Shown here in pieces: positions 12,998 through 42,062 of a DNA stretch of 64,000 nucleotides. A model generated the notes under the pieces. It worked only from the letters and a program-made list of their open reading frames with translations. It made no database searches and had not been told where the DNA came from. The stretch covers positions 2,604,001 through 2,668,000 of the forward strand of contig CM082594.2 of assembly GCA_040954595.2 (NCBI GenBank). Reading direction: 5' to 3'. The position numbers and the translations under genes are program-made. The stretch's first letter is position 1, and each line of letters opens with the position of its first letter. This stretch comes from Balanoglossus misakiensis. Lineage: Eukaryota > Hemichordata.

Positions 12998-14179
12998 ATT
13001 TCCAGATGGACCAATCACAGATGTCGGTACATATGTCATGGACCTGACTTATGAAACAGGACTACTAGGCCACTTTCCTGACCCAAAGTGACCGGCCTTG
13101 CATCCTGGTTTCGTACATTTATTCACTCGCTTGTAAAAGACAGAATTATTTTTTTTAATTCTAAGGCTGAATTATTTCATTCTTAGGCTGAATTACAATA
13201 TACAAATTCAATAGTATATCTAGCTGCTCCTGAGTTTAGACTCAAAATGGTAAACTCTTGGTTGGTACCCTGCTTAGTCACGTGAGACGCAGTTTTCAGC
13301 GAATGGTAATCTCATACTAACAAAATGCCAGGATGTAGAGGTCACTTGGGGGCCATGAAAGTATGAATTATGCTATTACTTGCTCCGAAAAGATTCGCTG
13401 CAACTCTAAATTTGGCGATGTAGCCAATACCCGTTTCAGTGTTTAATAAGTGTATAACTCAATGCAAAGCAAAATTTAGAACTATTACCCACCCTTCAAA
13501 ACATTGTGATGAAATGCTTGAGACTCAGATCTGGAAAGCCCTTAGTCTGATATTTAGCAGTGACATTGAATGTGACATACATAATAATAAAACTGTCTGG
13601 CCGAGTAACCTCCCGCGTTGATCAGTTAAGCTTTTGACTCCTTAGGTTCATTGCAATAACATGCGAAATTATTTTGTGAGACGAGGTAATTATCTCGTGC
13701 GCACGACTTAGTTTCTCGTGCTCACGACTTAGTATCTCTAACGGGCTTTCATAAGAACGCTTCCAATAACTATGTTAAATGAAAAGAAAGTATTTAAGTG
13801 CTCATATTCAATTTTAGCCTCTGACTATTGGCATTATTTTATGTTATTTAGAAAATATTCAGCGCCCATAAATTACACAGTCGAGAGATTGCGCCTCTGA
13901 CACGACTGAACCGACACACACACTGCGTTCACCCCTGCAATTAAGATTTGAACCAATCCAACACTGTCCCCTTGATACCAAATTTAAAAATTAAAATCAA
14001 TATAGCATCCTTGCGTTTATATCCAAGGGGATTTTTTAGGGAAAGTAGAGATACTAATATGCAATTCAATTCAATTTATTACCCCTAGTTTAAATATATT
14101 TACATAGCTCAGGGTAATTGGGAATAGAAAATAGCAAATGCTAGTCTAGTCTGTTCCCATTCCTCAGTACATTGCAATT

Positions 14180-14273
14180 CAGATGTAGGGAACGGGGACG
14201 TGTTTTTTTATGCTGTCGCCTCAGCATAAAAAACACGTCGCCGCGCCCTACATCTGATTTTAATCAGATTAAC
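14180..14273. mobile_element. Hairpin MITE, copy in duplication unit 1
   Basis: CAGATGTAGGGAACGGGGAC pairs with GTCGCCGCGCCCTACATCTG around a TGCTGTCGCCTCAGCATA loop. GCAATT occurs on both sides as a possible target duplication. It is the same family as the ends of the composite element at 48938-50572. Confidence 0.6.
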
Positions 14274-14730
14274 TGCAATTATAAAAATATTACATTTTCT
14301 ATTTGAGGGCGGTGTGTCTCCCAGAGAAAAAAAATCACCAGGCTTGTAAGGACAAATACATGCATTAGATAAATAGCTTTTAGGTACATGTACTTGGTTC
14401 ATAAAATACAGAAACAGGGAAATAAGATATTACATGAAGTTGTCATTGCCAAAAATATGCAAATTAGCTTGAAAAATGTGAATTTGGTCAAAACTCAGTG
14501 ACTAAAGAACTACTGGTCAGATTGCTTTGCAGAGTGGTGTGTATTTACTTTATTGAGTTCTTTGTAATTAGGCAGGAACCCCCTCCTGATTATTTATATA
14601 CACAGCAAATTCCTGCATGATTACATAACTGGCTAAGTTTTAAAGAGGCCAGCTGTTCTATTTAGAGTATGTACAGTACATATGCCATTGGCAGCTTATG
14701 GGTCAGTCAGTGCTTGTCCATTGTTCTCTC

Positions 14731-14733
<3 letters not shown>

Positions 14734-14777
<44 letters not shown>
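14734..14777. repeat. (TG)n microsatellite at duplication junction
   Basis: Dinucleotide run located exactly where copy 1 of the tandem duplication ends and copy 2 begins. The matching run in copy 2 is at 22772. Confidence 0.95.
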
Positions 14778-14781
<4 letters not shown>

Positions 14782-16295
14782 CTGCTCACTTAAATAATAT
14801 GCTCGGTACCAGTTGTCACAACTCTGTCGACACCCTGTATATGACCATAGCATGTGGATACAAGTACGACGCATTGTTTATATTGTCCAAAAATTAAACG
14901 ATGTAAGAATTCAAGTGTTATACCAATGAAGAGATTGTGAGTTTAAATGTGACGACTACACATCAGGGCATATACTGGCCGGCAACCGCTTTAACCGTCG
15001 ATTGTGTTTAACTGGAGACAAACCTTCATGGTCCGATGATCAGCTGGAATTGTCCTGTTTGCCATACAACTCTGAGGCGAAACGGCATTCAATGTGAAGA
15101 ACAAAGTTATTGTTTGCGTTAGAGGGCACAGAAGTTGTGATGAACCCGGAAACTGCCAGCTTTAGAAATTCACAGCCACTTTTCAGATATTGAACAAAGC
15201 CAAAAACTGGTCAGCCTGAAAGTAGGCTCCCGGACGGATCTCGAACGCGAAGTTGTGTAGCACGCTCTACACGTAGTCGTTCCATAAACATACACATCTG
15301 CCCTACACAAAGCTTGCCATAAACCTAGAAAGGCTTAGAATCGTACGATTTATTTGGAAAGACACCAACTCTACGTTCAACCTATATTTAATTTGTCTAA
15401 TATTACATCACTAAAACCGACGCTTATGCAAGTTTGCTTTAGTATTCCAAACAACCATGCAATATGAAGTAGGAATTTGACCTCATTTTCTTGCTATACG
15501 TACCACACCTGTCTTTGATCTACTAAATGCTTGAATGGTCCTGGTGGCGTAAATATAGTCGCTCGTGGTTCAGGTGTTTGGAACACATCCACTGGAGTTG
15601 TTTTACATGGGAAATTACTTACACACTTTTATTTGGTAAAATTTAATTTCAACCCCGCTGTGAAACGTGTAGAGTCTGACCGTTAAAAATTAGGTTTCCA
15701 TTCACTTTAGTCATGGCGTTTTGTTCACATTCATCGGTAAATCTTGGATTTCTTCACCAGGATTTAGTTTTGCAGTTTTGCTGGGTTCGTTGCGATTTGG
15801 ATCTGGTCGATAACCCTTGTACCAGATGAAAAAAGTCAATGTAAAGCTGTTGATTCGTCAAACAATGGTTGCATCTTCCTGGTTCACAAACTTGTGGTCA
15901 CGCCTTTGAAGGTGGCTGCTTTCATGTTATACTCTTGTGGTTAACATAAAAGAGAAGAATTTCAAGCCATGTCACTATGCATACGACAGACATTCAAGCA
16001 TTGTTCGCCGGGGGATATGGGCAATTGAACATGGAAATTCTGGCGACTGAACGTACCTCTGTTGGAAAATCCTGAACAGAAGATTCAGAATTTTAATTAC
16101 AGCTTCTCTCTGGCTTTCTAACCAATGTTTACTCTCCCTTCCTCACTTCACAATCTCAAAGTCAAGCTTCTAAACATGATTGTGCATTCCCTCAATTGAA
16201 TGCATACATATGCGTACGTGGGACCAATCAAATGACCTACATTACACGTCCTATACACATGTATTGCATGTTTTGATTGGTTTATCCGCTTCTCT

Positions 16296-17653
16296 AAGGT
16301 CCACTTGCGGCTCGCTGATTGGAGGGACCTTATGTGTTAGGTCTTATTACTATGTATTATTCACCAGACCTTGTAGGTTAGGTCTTATTACTATGCATTA
16401 TTCACTTTACAGCTCCCTGATTGGTTAATGTGTAGGTCTGGTCCTCCAGTGTCCACTGCCTCATTATGCAGGACCTTGTAGGTTAGGTCTTATTAATATG
16501 TATTTATTCACCATACAGCTCCCTGATTGGTTAACGTGTCAGTCCTGTCCCCCCCCCCCCAGTGTTCACTGCCTCATTGTGAAATGTCCCATGTGCTTCC
16601 TGGCTAGCGTTGTGGTAACACATTATTCAGGATGTCCGCAGATCGTTCATTGATTTTCTGAGAAATAGCCTGACTGATACTATCTCCAACATAAACCGCA
16701 CCCTGGAAAGATTAAATGATCTTTTAGGGGGACTTTGAAAATCTGATTAACTCATCTAAGCATTTTAGCTAAGTTGTATTTTTTTTAATCACCCTCCTAC
16801 TTCTCATCATCAATTTTATTATTGTTGTTATTACTATTTTAAAGTAAATTTGTTTTGACGAAGATGTTGTAATAAGGAGCACGTCGTCCGTTTATACATT
16901 CGTATATTGTTTTCATAAAATGGAACTGTGACGGTGCAGCTTCGTGAAAGAAGTACAATAAAAGTAATCATACCTGTAAAGCAACTAATGAGGTTTCCCA
17001 AAGAAATGCAATGCTATTCTAAACATTTCTATTGTAAGATATTTTTGGTTTGCTCGAATGAATAGCACACACTTCGTATTCAGCCAGATGTTACACGAAG
17101 TGATGCGCTGAAAGGCATTACGTAACAAAGCACTAGCCCATTTAAACAAACCGCCACTGAAAATAAAATAAAAAAATTCTCCTGGCAATATTTATTTCGA
17201 GTATCTAGTTCACAGTATCACATAAAATGCCATGAATAGTGTGAAGGAAAATGTGAAATCCAATCATTATATGAGTGCCTTTCTTTATACACTGGGATCG
17301 ATCGCGAGCTTCGACCATGCGCAGGCAGCATGCCAGACAGAATACGACATCTGTATTCAGAAAGTACAAAAGACTTTGCATAACGAGGCAGTGAAAACTG
17401 GAGACCTACACATTAACCAATCAGGGAGCTGAAAATTGAATAAATACATATTAATAAGACCTAACCTACAAGGTCCTGCATAATGAGGCAGTGAACACTG
17501 GAGGACCAGACCTACACATTAACCAATCAGGGAGCTGTAAAGTGAATAATACATAGTAATAAGACCTAACCTACAAGGTCTAGTGAATAATACATAATGA
17601 TAAGACCTAACACATAAGGTCCCTCCAATCAGCGTGCCGCAAGTGGACCTAAG
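16296..17653. mobile_element. Foldback element with long inverted arms, copy 2
   Basis: Duplicate of 11637-12997, differing by a shorter poly-C tract and a few substitutions. It was carried by the segmental duplication rather than by a separate transposition. Confidence 0.65.
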
Positions 17654-18066
17654 ATTTCCAGATGGACCAATCACAGATGTCGGTACATATGTCATGGACC
17701 TGACTTATGAAACAGGACTACTAGGCCACTTTCCTGACCCAAAGTGACCGGCCTTGCATCCTGGTTTCGTACATTTATTCACTCGCTTGTAAAAGACAGA
17801 ATTATTTTTTTTAATTCTAAGGCTGAATTATTTCATTCTTAGGCTGAATTACAATATACAAATTCAATAGTATATCTAGCTGCTCCTGAGTTTAGACTCA
17901 AAATGGTAAACTCTTGGTTGGTACCCTGCTTAGTCACGTGAGACGCAGTTTTCAGCGAATGGTAATCTCATACTAACAAAATGCCAGGATGTAGAGGTCA
18001 CTTGGGGGCCATGAAAGTATGAAAGCCCGTTAGGGACATTTCGTAAAGCAAAAAAAAAAAATTTTT

Positions 18067-18216
18067 TATCTCGTGAGCACGAGATACTAAGTCGTGAGCA
18101 CGAGATACTAAGTCGTGCGCACGAGATAATTATCTCGTGCTCACGAGATACTAAGTCGTGCGCACGAGATAATTATCTCGTGCTCACGACTTAGTATCTC
18201 GTGACTTAGTATCTCA
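18067..18216. repeat. Cluster of nested palindromes
   Basis: About 150 bp consisting almost entirely of inverted units: TATCTCGTGAGCACGAGATA, CGAGATAATTATCTCG and ACTTAGTATCTCG with their complements, alternating CGTGAGCACG and CGTGCGCACG centres. It could form several alternative cruciforms. Confidence 0.9.
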
Positions 18217-18220
18217 TGTT

Positions 18221-19127
18221 TTGTCGTACATGTATAGGCACAAAGATTTTGTGGTGAGATGGAATGGGTTATTTGAACCTTTTCACTCAAATAATGGGGT
18301 TAAACAGGGTGGAATTACGTCACCTATATTTTTCACAGTTTACTTTGATGATATCAGCAAAAATCTTTCCGCTCTTCCGTATGGCTGCCTTGTAGGGGAC
18401 TATAAGGTTAATCATTTAATTTACGCCGATGATTTAGTTATTATATCTACTGGGGCCTATGGCCAGCAGATGCTTGTTGATACTTGTGGTCATTATGGCA
18501 GCAATAATTCAATTTTCTTTAATGAGAAAAAAAACAGTCTGTATGTTAATTCAACCAAGTATGCGCAGGCTCAGACACGTTCCAATTTATCTGAACGGCC
18601 GAATGCTGAATTATGTCAATGTTTGTAAATATCTTGGTCACCTTATCACTTGTGACCTTAGGGATAATGAGGACATTCTAGCTCAAACTCGCCAATTTTA
18701 TGTTTGCGGTAATGCTATTATTCGTGATTTTAAATTTGCGTCTATCTCTGTTAAATGTCATTTGTGTTCTGTATTTTGTGATATCCCGTATTGCTCTTAC
18801 TTATGGAGTGCTTTTTCTGTGTGTATTTTCAATGCAGTTAGGAGAGCTTACTCCCAGGTTTTCCGTAAATTGTCTGGTTTTAAACATTCTTTTATTCAGA
18901 GCAACAGTGCGATGTTTGTTTATCTTTCTATTTTAACTTTTGATGAAATACTCCAGAAAAAATCATTCAGCTTTTTAAGCAGACTCCACCTCTCAAGTAA
19001 TCCACTTGTAGCCAGTGTTTTATCACTGTCAGTGTTCTCAAATACGTGGACTTTGGAAGGTTTGGAGTATGATTGTTTTGATGTTTTTATGGTGTTGAAT
19101 TTTGTTATGGATTATTTTATAATCTGA
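18221..19127 (+). pseudogene. LINE reverse transcriptase fragment, frameshifted
   Basis: The first frame (18221-18628) carries reverse transcriptase motifs GVKQGGITSPIFF and LIYADDLVII, the catalytic YADD box. The homology then shifts frame near 18580 to read NVCKYLGHLITCDLRDNEDI..., the usual LINE thumb region, continuing to a stop at 19125. An AATAAA-containing tail and (TAA)n at 19140-19160 mark the 3' end of a non-LTR element. The endonuclease and N-terminal RT are missing (5' truncation), so the copy is dead. It sits inside the 18021-20298 element. Confidence 0.85.
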
Positions 19128-19160
19128 AATAAAGATGTAATAATAATAATAATAATAATT

Positions 19161-19218
19161 ATAATATACTATGAGGCAGTATCTCGTGCTCACGAGATAC
19201 TGCCTCATAGTATATTAT
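19161..19218. repeat. 58-bp near-perfect palindrome
   Basis: Two 28-nt arms with no mismatch flank a 2-nt centre (CT). The inner half (CAGTATCTCGTG) reuses the GAGATAC motif of the cluster at 18067-18216. The palindrome lies immediately after the (TAA)n tail of the LINE. Confidence 0.95.
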
Positions 19219-20727
19219 TTGCACTGGCAATATTAACTATGAAGTTTCATACACTTTATTGCTGATGCGTGGTGATTTTCACTTCATTATGAAAGGAAAG
19301 AAGCCATTCTTTTATATTTCAACATGGGTTTCAACTATTGTGAAATGTTGGCTTTGAACGCAAATATCACGATTTTATTCTGAGCTTGTGAAATTTAAAG
19401 AGAATATTGTACAAGAATGGATTGTTCAGACGAAAACACCAGTCAGATGCCAACGACGATATATCATACCTAAGCTATCAACCGGTCGGCTATACATAAA
19501 TACAGCTGGATGAAATGTCTTCAACATGGTCTTTCAATTGTCCAAGAAAGCACCCAGCTACTTCATCATATATCTATCAATAAAATATGTCGTTAGCGAC
19601 GTCGTAACCAGCAAGTTCTTCACAAAAAATCCAAAGGAGTGACAATCCTACATTTCAAATTATTTTGTCAGAATTGAAATAAGGTGTATTCCTGTGAGTT
19701 GATACAGGAATGTATTACACATTACAAATCAAGCAAAACACGTTTGGGGGTCTTATGATCGGAAGCGGTACTATGATGCAGTTAGCAGTTATTATATAGC
19801 ACTGGAAGTCTAGTACATTTTGCTATTCTTAAACATTGCGGTGGAGTGAAACACATTGCCCGGAACGCTGACATGAATACATATGTTTCGATCTTTTATG
19901 TTAAAGCGAGTGATAAGCTGCTATTACTTGCTCCGAAAAGATTCGCTGCAACTCTAAATTTGGCGATGTAGCCAATACCCGTTTCAGTGTTTAATAAGTG
20001 TATAACTCAATGCAAAGCAAAATTTAGAACTATTACCCACCCTTCAAAACATTGTGATGAAATGCTTGAGACTCAGATCTGGAAAGCCCTTAGTCTGATA
20101 TTTAGCAGTGACATTGAATGTGACATACATAATAATAAAACTGTCTGGCCGAGTAACCTCCCGCGTTGATCAGTTAAGCTTTTGACTCCTTAGGTTCATT
20201 GCAATAACATGCGAAATTATTTTGTGAGACGAGATAATTATCTCGTGCGCACGACTTAGTTTCTCGTGCTCACGACTTAGTATCTCTAACGGGCTTTCAT
20301 AAGAACGCTTCCAATAACTATGTTAAATGAAAAGAAAGTATTTAAGTGCTCATATTCAATTTTAGCCTCTGACTATTGGCATTATTATATGTTATTTAGA
20401 AAATATTCAGCGCCCATAAATTACACAGTCGAGAGATTGCGCCTCTGACACGACTGAACCGACACACACACTGCGTTCACCCCTGCAATTAAGATTTGAA
20501 CCAATCCAACACTGTCCCCTTGATACCAAATTTAAAAATTAAAATCAATATAGCATCCTTGCGTTTATATCCAAGGGGATTTTTTAGGGAAAGTAGAGAT
20601 ACTAATATGCAATTCAATTCAATTTATTACCCCTAGTTTAAATATATTTACATAGCTCAGGGTAATTGGGAATAGAAAATAGCAAATGCTAGTCTAGTCT
20701 GTTCCCATTCCTCAGTACATTGCAATT

Positions 20728-20821
20728 CAGATGTAGGGAACGGGGACGTGTTTTTTTATGCTGTCGCCTCAGCATAAAAAACACGTCGCCGCGCCCTACA
20801 TCTGATTTTAATCAGATTAAC
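20728..20821. mobile_element. Hairpin MITE, copy in duplication unit 2
   Basis: Duplicate of 14180-14273 carried in copy 2 of the tandem duplication. Confidence 0.6.
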
Positions 20822-20915
20822 TGCAATTATAAAAATATTACATTTTCTATTTGAGGGCGGTGTGTCTCCCAGAGAAAAAAAATCACCAGGCTTGTAAGGA
20901 CAAATACATGCATTA

Positions 20916-22400
20916 AAGCTGCAAGCAGCATTGTCGGGCCCAAGCGCTGATCTTGAATTATATATGCGCAGTATGAATGAGAAGAAACAGAATTTTCTAT
21001 CGGGTGTATTATCTCATGACATAACAAGGACGTGTGTATTTTTGCGGCTGAAATAGGGTAAAGTAGGTCAAAGGTCACCTGAGATCACCAACATTTGGGC
21101 AAAAATTTTTGACCCATGCTGGGCCATGTCCAACAAAAGCCAAAACTCTAGCTCTATTGGTTCGCGTGTAATTAGGTATGTGCATATTTAATGAGGTCAG
21201 CAGGTGTCACAGGTGATCCAAAAATTTGGCTTTACATTTAGGTCCCATCCTGCCAAATGCCAAGAATGTATCTGCTCTGGACGTTGAGATATGCGAAAGT
21301 AGGTCAAAGGTCACCAGAGGTCACCCAACATTTGGGCAAAAAATTTTGACCCCATACTGGTCCATGTTCAACAAAAACCAAACCTCTAGCTGTATTGGTT
21401 CGCCTGTAATTAGCTATGCACATAATTAATGAGGTCGGCAGAGGTCAAAGGGGTCATGAAAAGTAGCAAAATATTTTGATCACACACTAATCCACATGCA
21501 TCAAAAACCAAACGTCTAGCCCTATAGGTTAGCCTGGAATTAGATATGCAGAAATAATAATGTGTGAAAAGTAGGTCAAAGGTCATGTGAAAAATCGCCA
21601 AAAATTTGTAACATATTGTAGTCATATGACGAATGATATCCATTAAAAGAATTTGTATGCTATCAATTTTTATACTAGAAAAAGGAATTTTAATTTTTCA
21701 CTGCTTTTTACAAAATCCAATATGGCCGCCATAATCTTCGACCAATCACAATGCTCTTTGCAAACTTGATAGACATCAGTGTAGTGACCATACTCCCCGA
21801 ATCTTGCGACTCAGTCATCGCCCGTTCTGGAGAAGAAGATTTTTGGAGTTTAACTATGGTTTTTCGAAAATCCAATATGGCCGCCATAATCTCCGACCAA
21901 TCACAATGATCTTCGCAAACTTGATAGACATCAGTTAGGTGACCACATACCCCAAACCTTGTGTCTCGCTTATCACCGGTTCTGGAGAAGAAGATTTTTG
22001 AAATTTAAGCTAGATTTCAGAAAAAAAATTGTAGCAAAAAAACTGCAACATTGACAGCAAAATTTCCAATTACAAAAATGATGGGTAGAAGGTAGTCTAC
22101 CTGCATGCCAAATTTGAAGTCGATCTGACTTGTAGTTTCTGAGATCTGAGATTTGATTTTTTTCAGAAAATCCAATATGGCCGCCAGGTCACGTGACTAA
22201 TTAAGTATTCACAAGTCACTGCACATCTACTCATTGACCTTGACCACTGTAGCAAGTTTGAGAAGTGTACCTGCAGCGGTGTCTGAGATCTCGTTGCCCA
22301 AAGAATTGACACAAGAATAAAGAAAGAAAGAAAGCCGGAAAGAAAGAAAAATTCCAACGAAACCAATAGGGCCCAAGCGCTTGCGTGCGCTTGGGCCCTA
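20916..22400. mobile_element. 1485-bp insertion with DR1-bearing repeats
   Basis: Present only in copy 2; copy 1 shows the empty site (GCATTAGATA near 14364), giving a putative ATTA target duplication. It begins AAGCTGCAAGCAGCATTG and TCGGGCCCAAGCG and ends in a hairpin (AGGGCCCAAGCGCTTGCG with its complement) after an A/G-rich AATAAAGAAAGAAAG stretch. Between 21050 and 21600 are diverged copies of the roughly 240-bp unit found in tandem at 49500 and 55430, in inverse orientation. No protein is encoded. The class is uncertain. Confidence 0.8.
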
Positions 22401-22767
22401 ATTAGATAAATAGCTTTTAGGTACATGTACTTGGTTCATAAAATACAGAAACAGGGAAATAAGATATTACATGAAGTTGTCATTGCCAAAAATATGCAAA
22501 TTAGCTTGAAAAATGTGAATTTGGTCAAAACTCAGTGACTAAAGAACTACTGGTCAGATTGCTTTGCAGAGTGGTGTGTATTTACTTTATTGAGTTCTTT
22601 GTAATTAGGCAGGAACCCCCTCCTGATTATTTATATACACAGCAAATTCCTGCATGATTACATAACTGGCTAAGTTTTAAAGAGGCCAGCTGTTCTATTT
22701 AGAGTATGTACAGTACATATGCCATTGGCAGCTTATGGGTCAGTCAGTGCTTGTCCATTGTTCTCTC

Positions 22768-22771
<4 letters not shown>

Positions 22772-22809
<38 letters not shown>

Positions 22810-22832
22810 TGTCTGTCTGTCTGTCTGTCTGT
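22772..22832. repeat. (GT)n-(CTGT)n compound microsatellite
   Basis: Dinucleotide run followed by tetranucleotide repeats, at the right end of duplication copy 2. Confidence 0.95.
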
Positions 22833-22879
22833 ATATGGCCATGTACTCTGGTGTAGACTTTTTCTTGTGTAATCCCTCA

Positions 22880-23340
22880 ATGGGACCACCGTTTCCTTTA
22901 CGTGATTTTTATTTGTTCTGGTAATGAGTTCCATAACAGAGGGCCAGTTTAAAATATTGCAAATTTACCCATTGTTGTATTTACGCTTGAAATATGGAGA
23001 ATACCTTGGTTTTTGTGGCGTGTACTGTAATCATGGAGAGGTAATTGACAGTAGGTTGTCAGCCTTTGTGGAAGATTATTGTTTACAAGATCATACATGA
23101 AGGAGCATACCTGGAGCTTATGTAATTTGTAATCACCTAGGATTTTCAGTTTATTGAATAAATGAGTTGAATGGGCTGTGAAATCACTGAAGATTATTGC
23201 TCTTACTGCCATTTTTTATAATAATTTAATACGATTGAGATATGAAGAATATGTTGACCCCCATACTTCAAGGCCGTATGTTATATGTGGTTGGATGAGA
23301 GATTTGTAGAGTAAGGTAAGTATAGGGGTAGGTACAAAAT
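22880..23340 (-). pseudogene. LINE ORF2 C-terminal fragment
   Basis: Reading from about 23340 leftward: LYKSLIQPHITYGLEVWGS, an in-frame stop, then HSTHLFNKLKILGDYKLHKL... STRHKNQ..., then after a second stop TGPLLWNSLPEQIKI. This is the post-RT region of a CR1/Jockey-group LINE. At least two stops show it is dead. Confidence 0.75.
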
Positions 23341-23966
23341 GCCTGAGTTTAAGGATGTACATTCACTAAAATTAAAAGTATTGTCATTTCTTTTAATTGT
23401 GGATTTTTTATTCTCTTTTGCATGTCTAATGAAAATCCGTAATAAAAAATAGGGGTCACCGTGCTTGTTTATGAAATACAGAGCCATGAATTTAGTCGAT
23501 AATAGAAGAAAACTGCTGACTCAGCGTTTTTCACAAATGGCTTGTCTCTGTGCAAATATTTTAACGAAATGTATCTCAAAATAAAGACCACGCGATTATA
23601 TTTGACCAATAAATTGATATTTACTGGACAGATCAGTTATGCGTAAAATTTCGACGTGAATATGCATGAGATTTCTTTAACAATACTTGGTGCGCGGTGC
23701 TTGTGGGTGAGTGAGTTCTTGGTATGCTGCTTCTGTCGCATTCACCTGAGTTGGGTGTTGGCGCTCATGGAGTTTCTTATGCAAAGCAGTTAAACCTTGC
23801 TTAACATTCACTCCAGGAGATTGTACCCACTTTTAATACTCCAACACCCTGGGAAGACATAGAGTATAACGATACGGGCGCTACTAGCCTACACTGCCTT
23901 CGATTCGAGATACATTTGTGGGGGACTCGACGTCGACGTGTCTTCGGACCGTGTTTCTGAACCAAG

Positions 23967-41035
<17,069 letters not shown>

Positions 41036-41464
41036 GTAAGTTACAGTTTTTAGCAATTTGGTTAATAAATATAGTTAGAACCAGTCCGGGTAATGTGTCA
41101 GGGTGGAAGAGTAGGATTGACCATTTAAACGTTGTATATCTAATAAGGGTCCAAGTTTTTGTGTTTGTTCGTTTGTTGATTTATTTCCTCAACTGTGTTG
41201 TTTTGTTCGAGATTTTCATTCCTCAAACGAAATCGCGCTAACCGGAAGTGTTTAGTTTTGTGATACTTTAGCGAGGGAGCTTAAGCTTATCCGGCGTGCC
41301 ATCGTACAAAATGATGGCCACAGTTTAATTTTAATTACGTTATGACAGACAATAGACAAAATATATGTAGGACTTCGGGGGTCGTTTCAACCATGGCCAT
41401 GCATGGAGTAGCCTATGGCAGTCGCTGTGGGGTGAGACTAAAACGAAGGAAAGCGAAGGAAAGT

Positions 41465-41861
41465 GTGACTGACTCACAATAGAAAAAGGGTCGATACACA
41501 GCAAATTGTAGGCGAACTTCAGACTTTATTGAGATGTACTTCTTATACATATGATGGAGCACACACGGCCAAACTACACGGCCCGTGCCTTTTTATAGCG
41601 TCTGCTAGAAACAAATTTTCGCGGGATTTTCTGTGATTGGTTAAAAACTCTGAACTCTGATTGGTTGAAATCGTCTGTTGGATTATGTAATAAGTATGCT
41701 AGAAATGGCGTGTTTGTTTGAATTTGTGCTAGTTTCCCATAGCACAACTGACTTGAAGTCAGAACAATTGAATAAAGGATGCAAACAACAATAACAGGAT
41801 GAGTATGATAAAATGTGAATCAATAATGATTAAAATATGAATAATAATGCAATTCACAACA
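41465..41861 (-). repeat. BEL/Pao 3' LTR (putative)
   Basis: On the minus strand it begins TGTTGTGAATTGC after a purine-rich GGCCGGGAG tract. It has a TATA box (CTATAAAAAGGCACGG), then AATAAAGTCTGAAG about 60 nt later, and ends near GAGTCAGTCACA. The promoter plus polyadenylation signal layout fits an LTR, and the position downstream of the integrase fragment supports it. The 5' LTR is not in the window. Confidence 0.5.
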
Positions 41862-42062
41862 TACTCCCGGCCACGAAAGAAACTCCAACAAATTATTGAT
41901 TCTATTTTAGGGCCTGGTCAGAATTAACAGGGGGGGAAGGCCGGTGCGATTCAAAATCCGCATGCATGAAAAATACTGACCCTCCACCGATTTCTTGCAC
42001 AAAAAAATGCTGACCCTCCCCCTTCTCCGTGAACAAAATCAAGTGACCCTCCCCACAATATT

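Larger units (their letters stand above)
10117..14775. repeat. Tandem segmental duplication, copy 1
   Basis: A 4.66-kb unit that is followed directly by a nearly identical second copy at 14776-22808 (same order and orientation, offset 4659 bp at the start). Differences are scattered single bases and short poly-C length changes. The unit ends in a (TG)n tract, which forms the junction with copy 2. It contains a long inverted-repeat element (11637-12997), the right end of the 18021-type element (13370-13750) and a small hairpin (14180-14273). Small open frames are duplicated with it but show no domain. Confidence 0.92.
18021..20298. mobile_element. Inverted-repeat element with palindrome clusters, full copy
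   Basis: The ends are GAAAGCCCGTTAG at the left and CTAACGGGCTTTC at the right. Subterminal regions on both sides are built from GAGCACGAGATACTAAGTCG-type palindromic units. A 5'-truncated LINE (about 18217-19160) is nested inside. No transposase is visible, so this is probably a non-autonomous DNA element; its superfamily is unclear because the target duplication is short and ambiguous. A deletion derivative lies at 13370-13750. Confidence 0.6.
14776..22808. repeat. Tandem segmental duplication, copy 2 (with extra 1.9 kb and 1.49 kb)
   Basis: Collinear with copy 1. It additionally holds about 1.9 kb (about 18023-19918) carrying a LINE, and a 1485-bp insertion at 20916-22400. Copy 1 retains the right terminus of the 18021-20298 element but not its left, so the 1.9 kb was most likely deleted from copy 1. 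The 1485-bp block has an intact empty site in copy 1, so it was inserted into copy 2. Confidence 0.92.

Noticed and set aside
11521-13621. Small open frames duplicated exactly in the second copy (16180-20169)
   Set aside because: Their identity reflects the recent DNA duplication, not protein conservation. They overlap inverted-repeat elements and lack domains.
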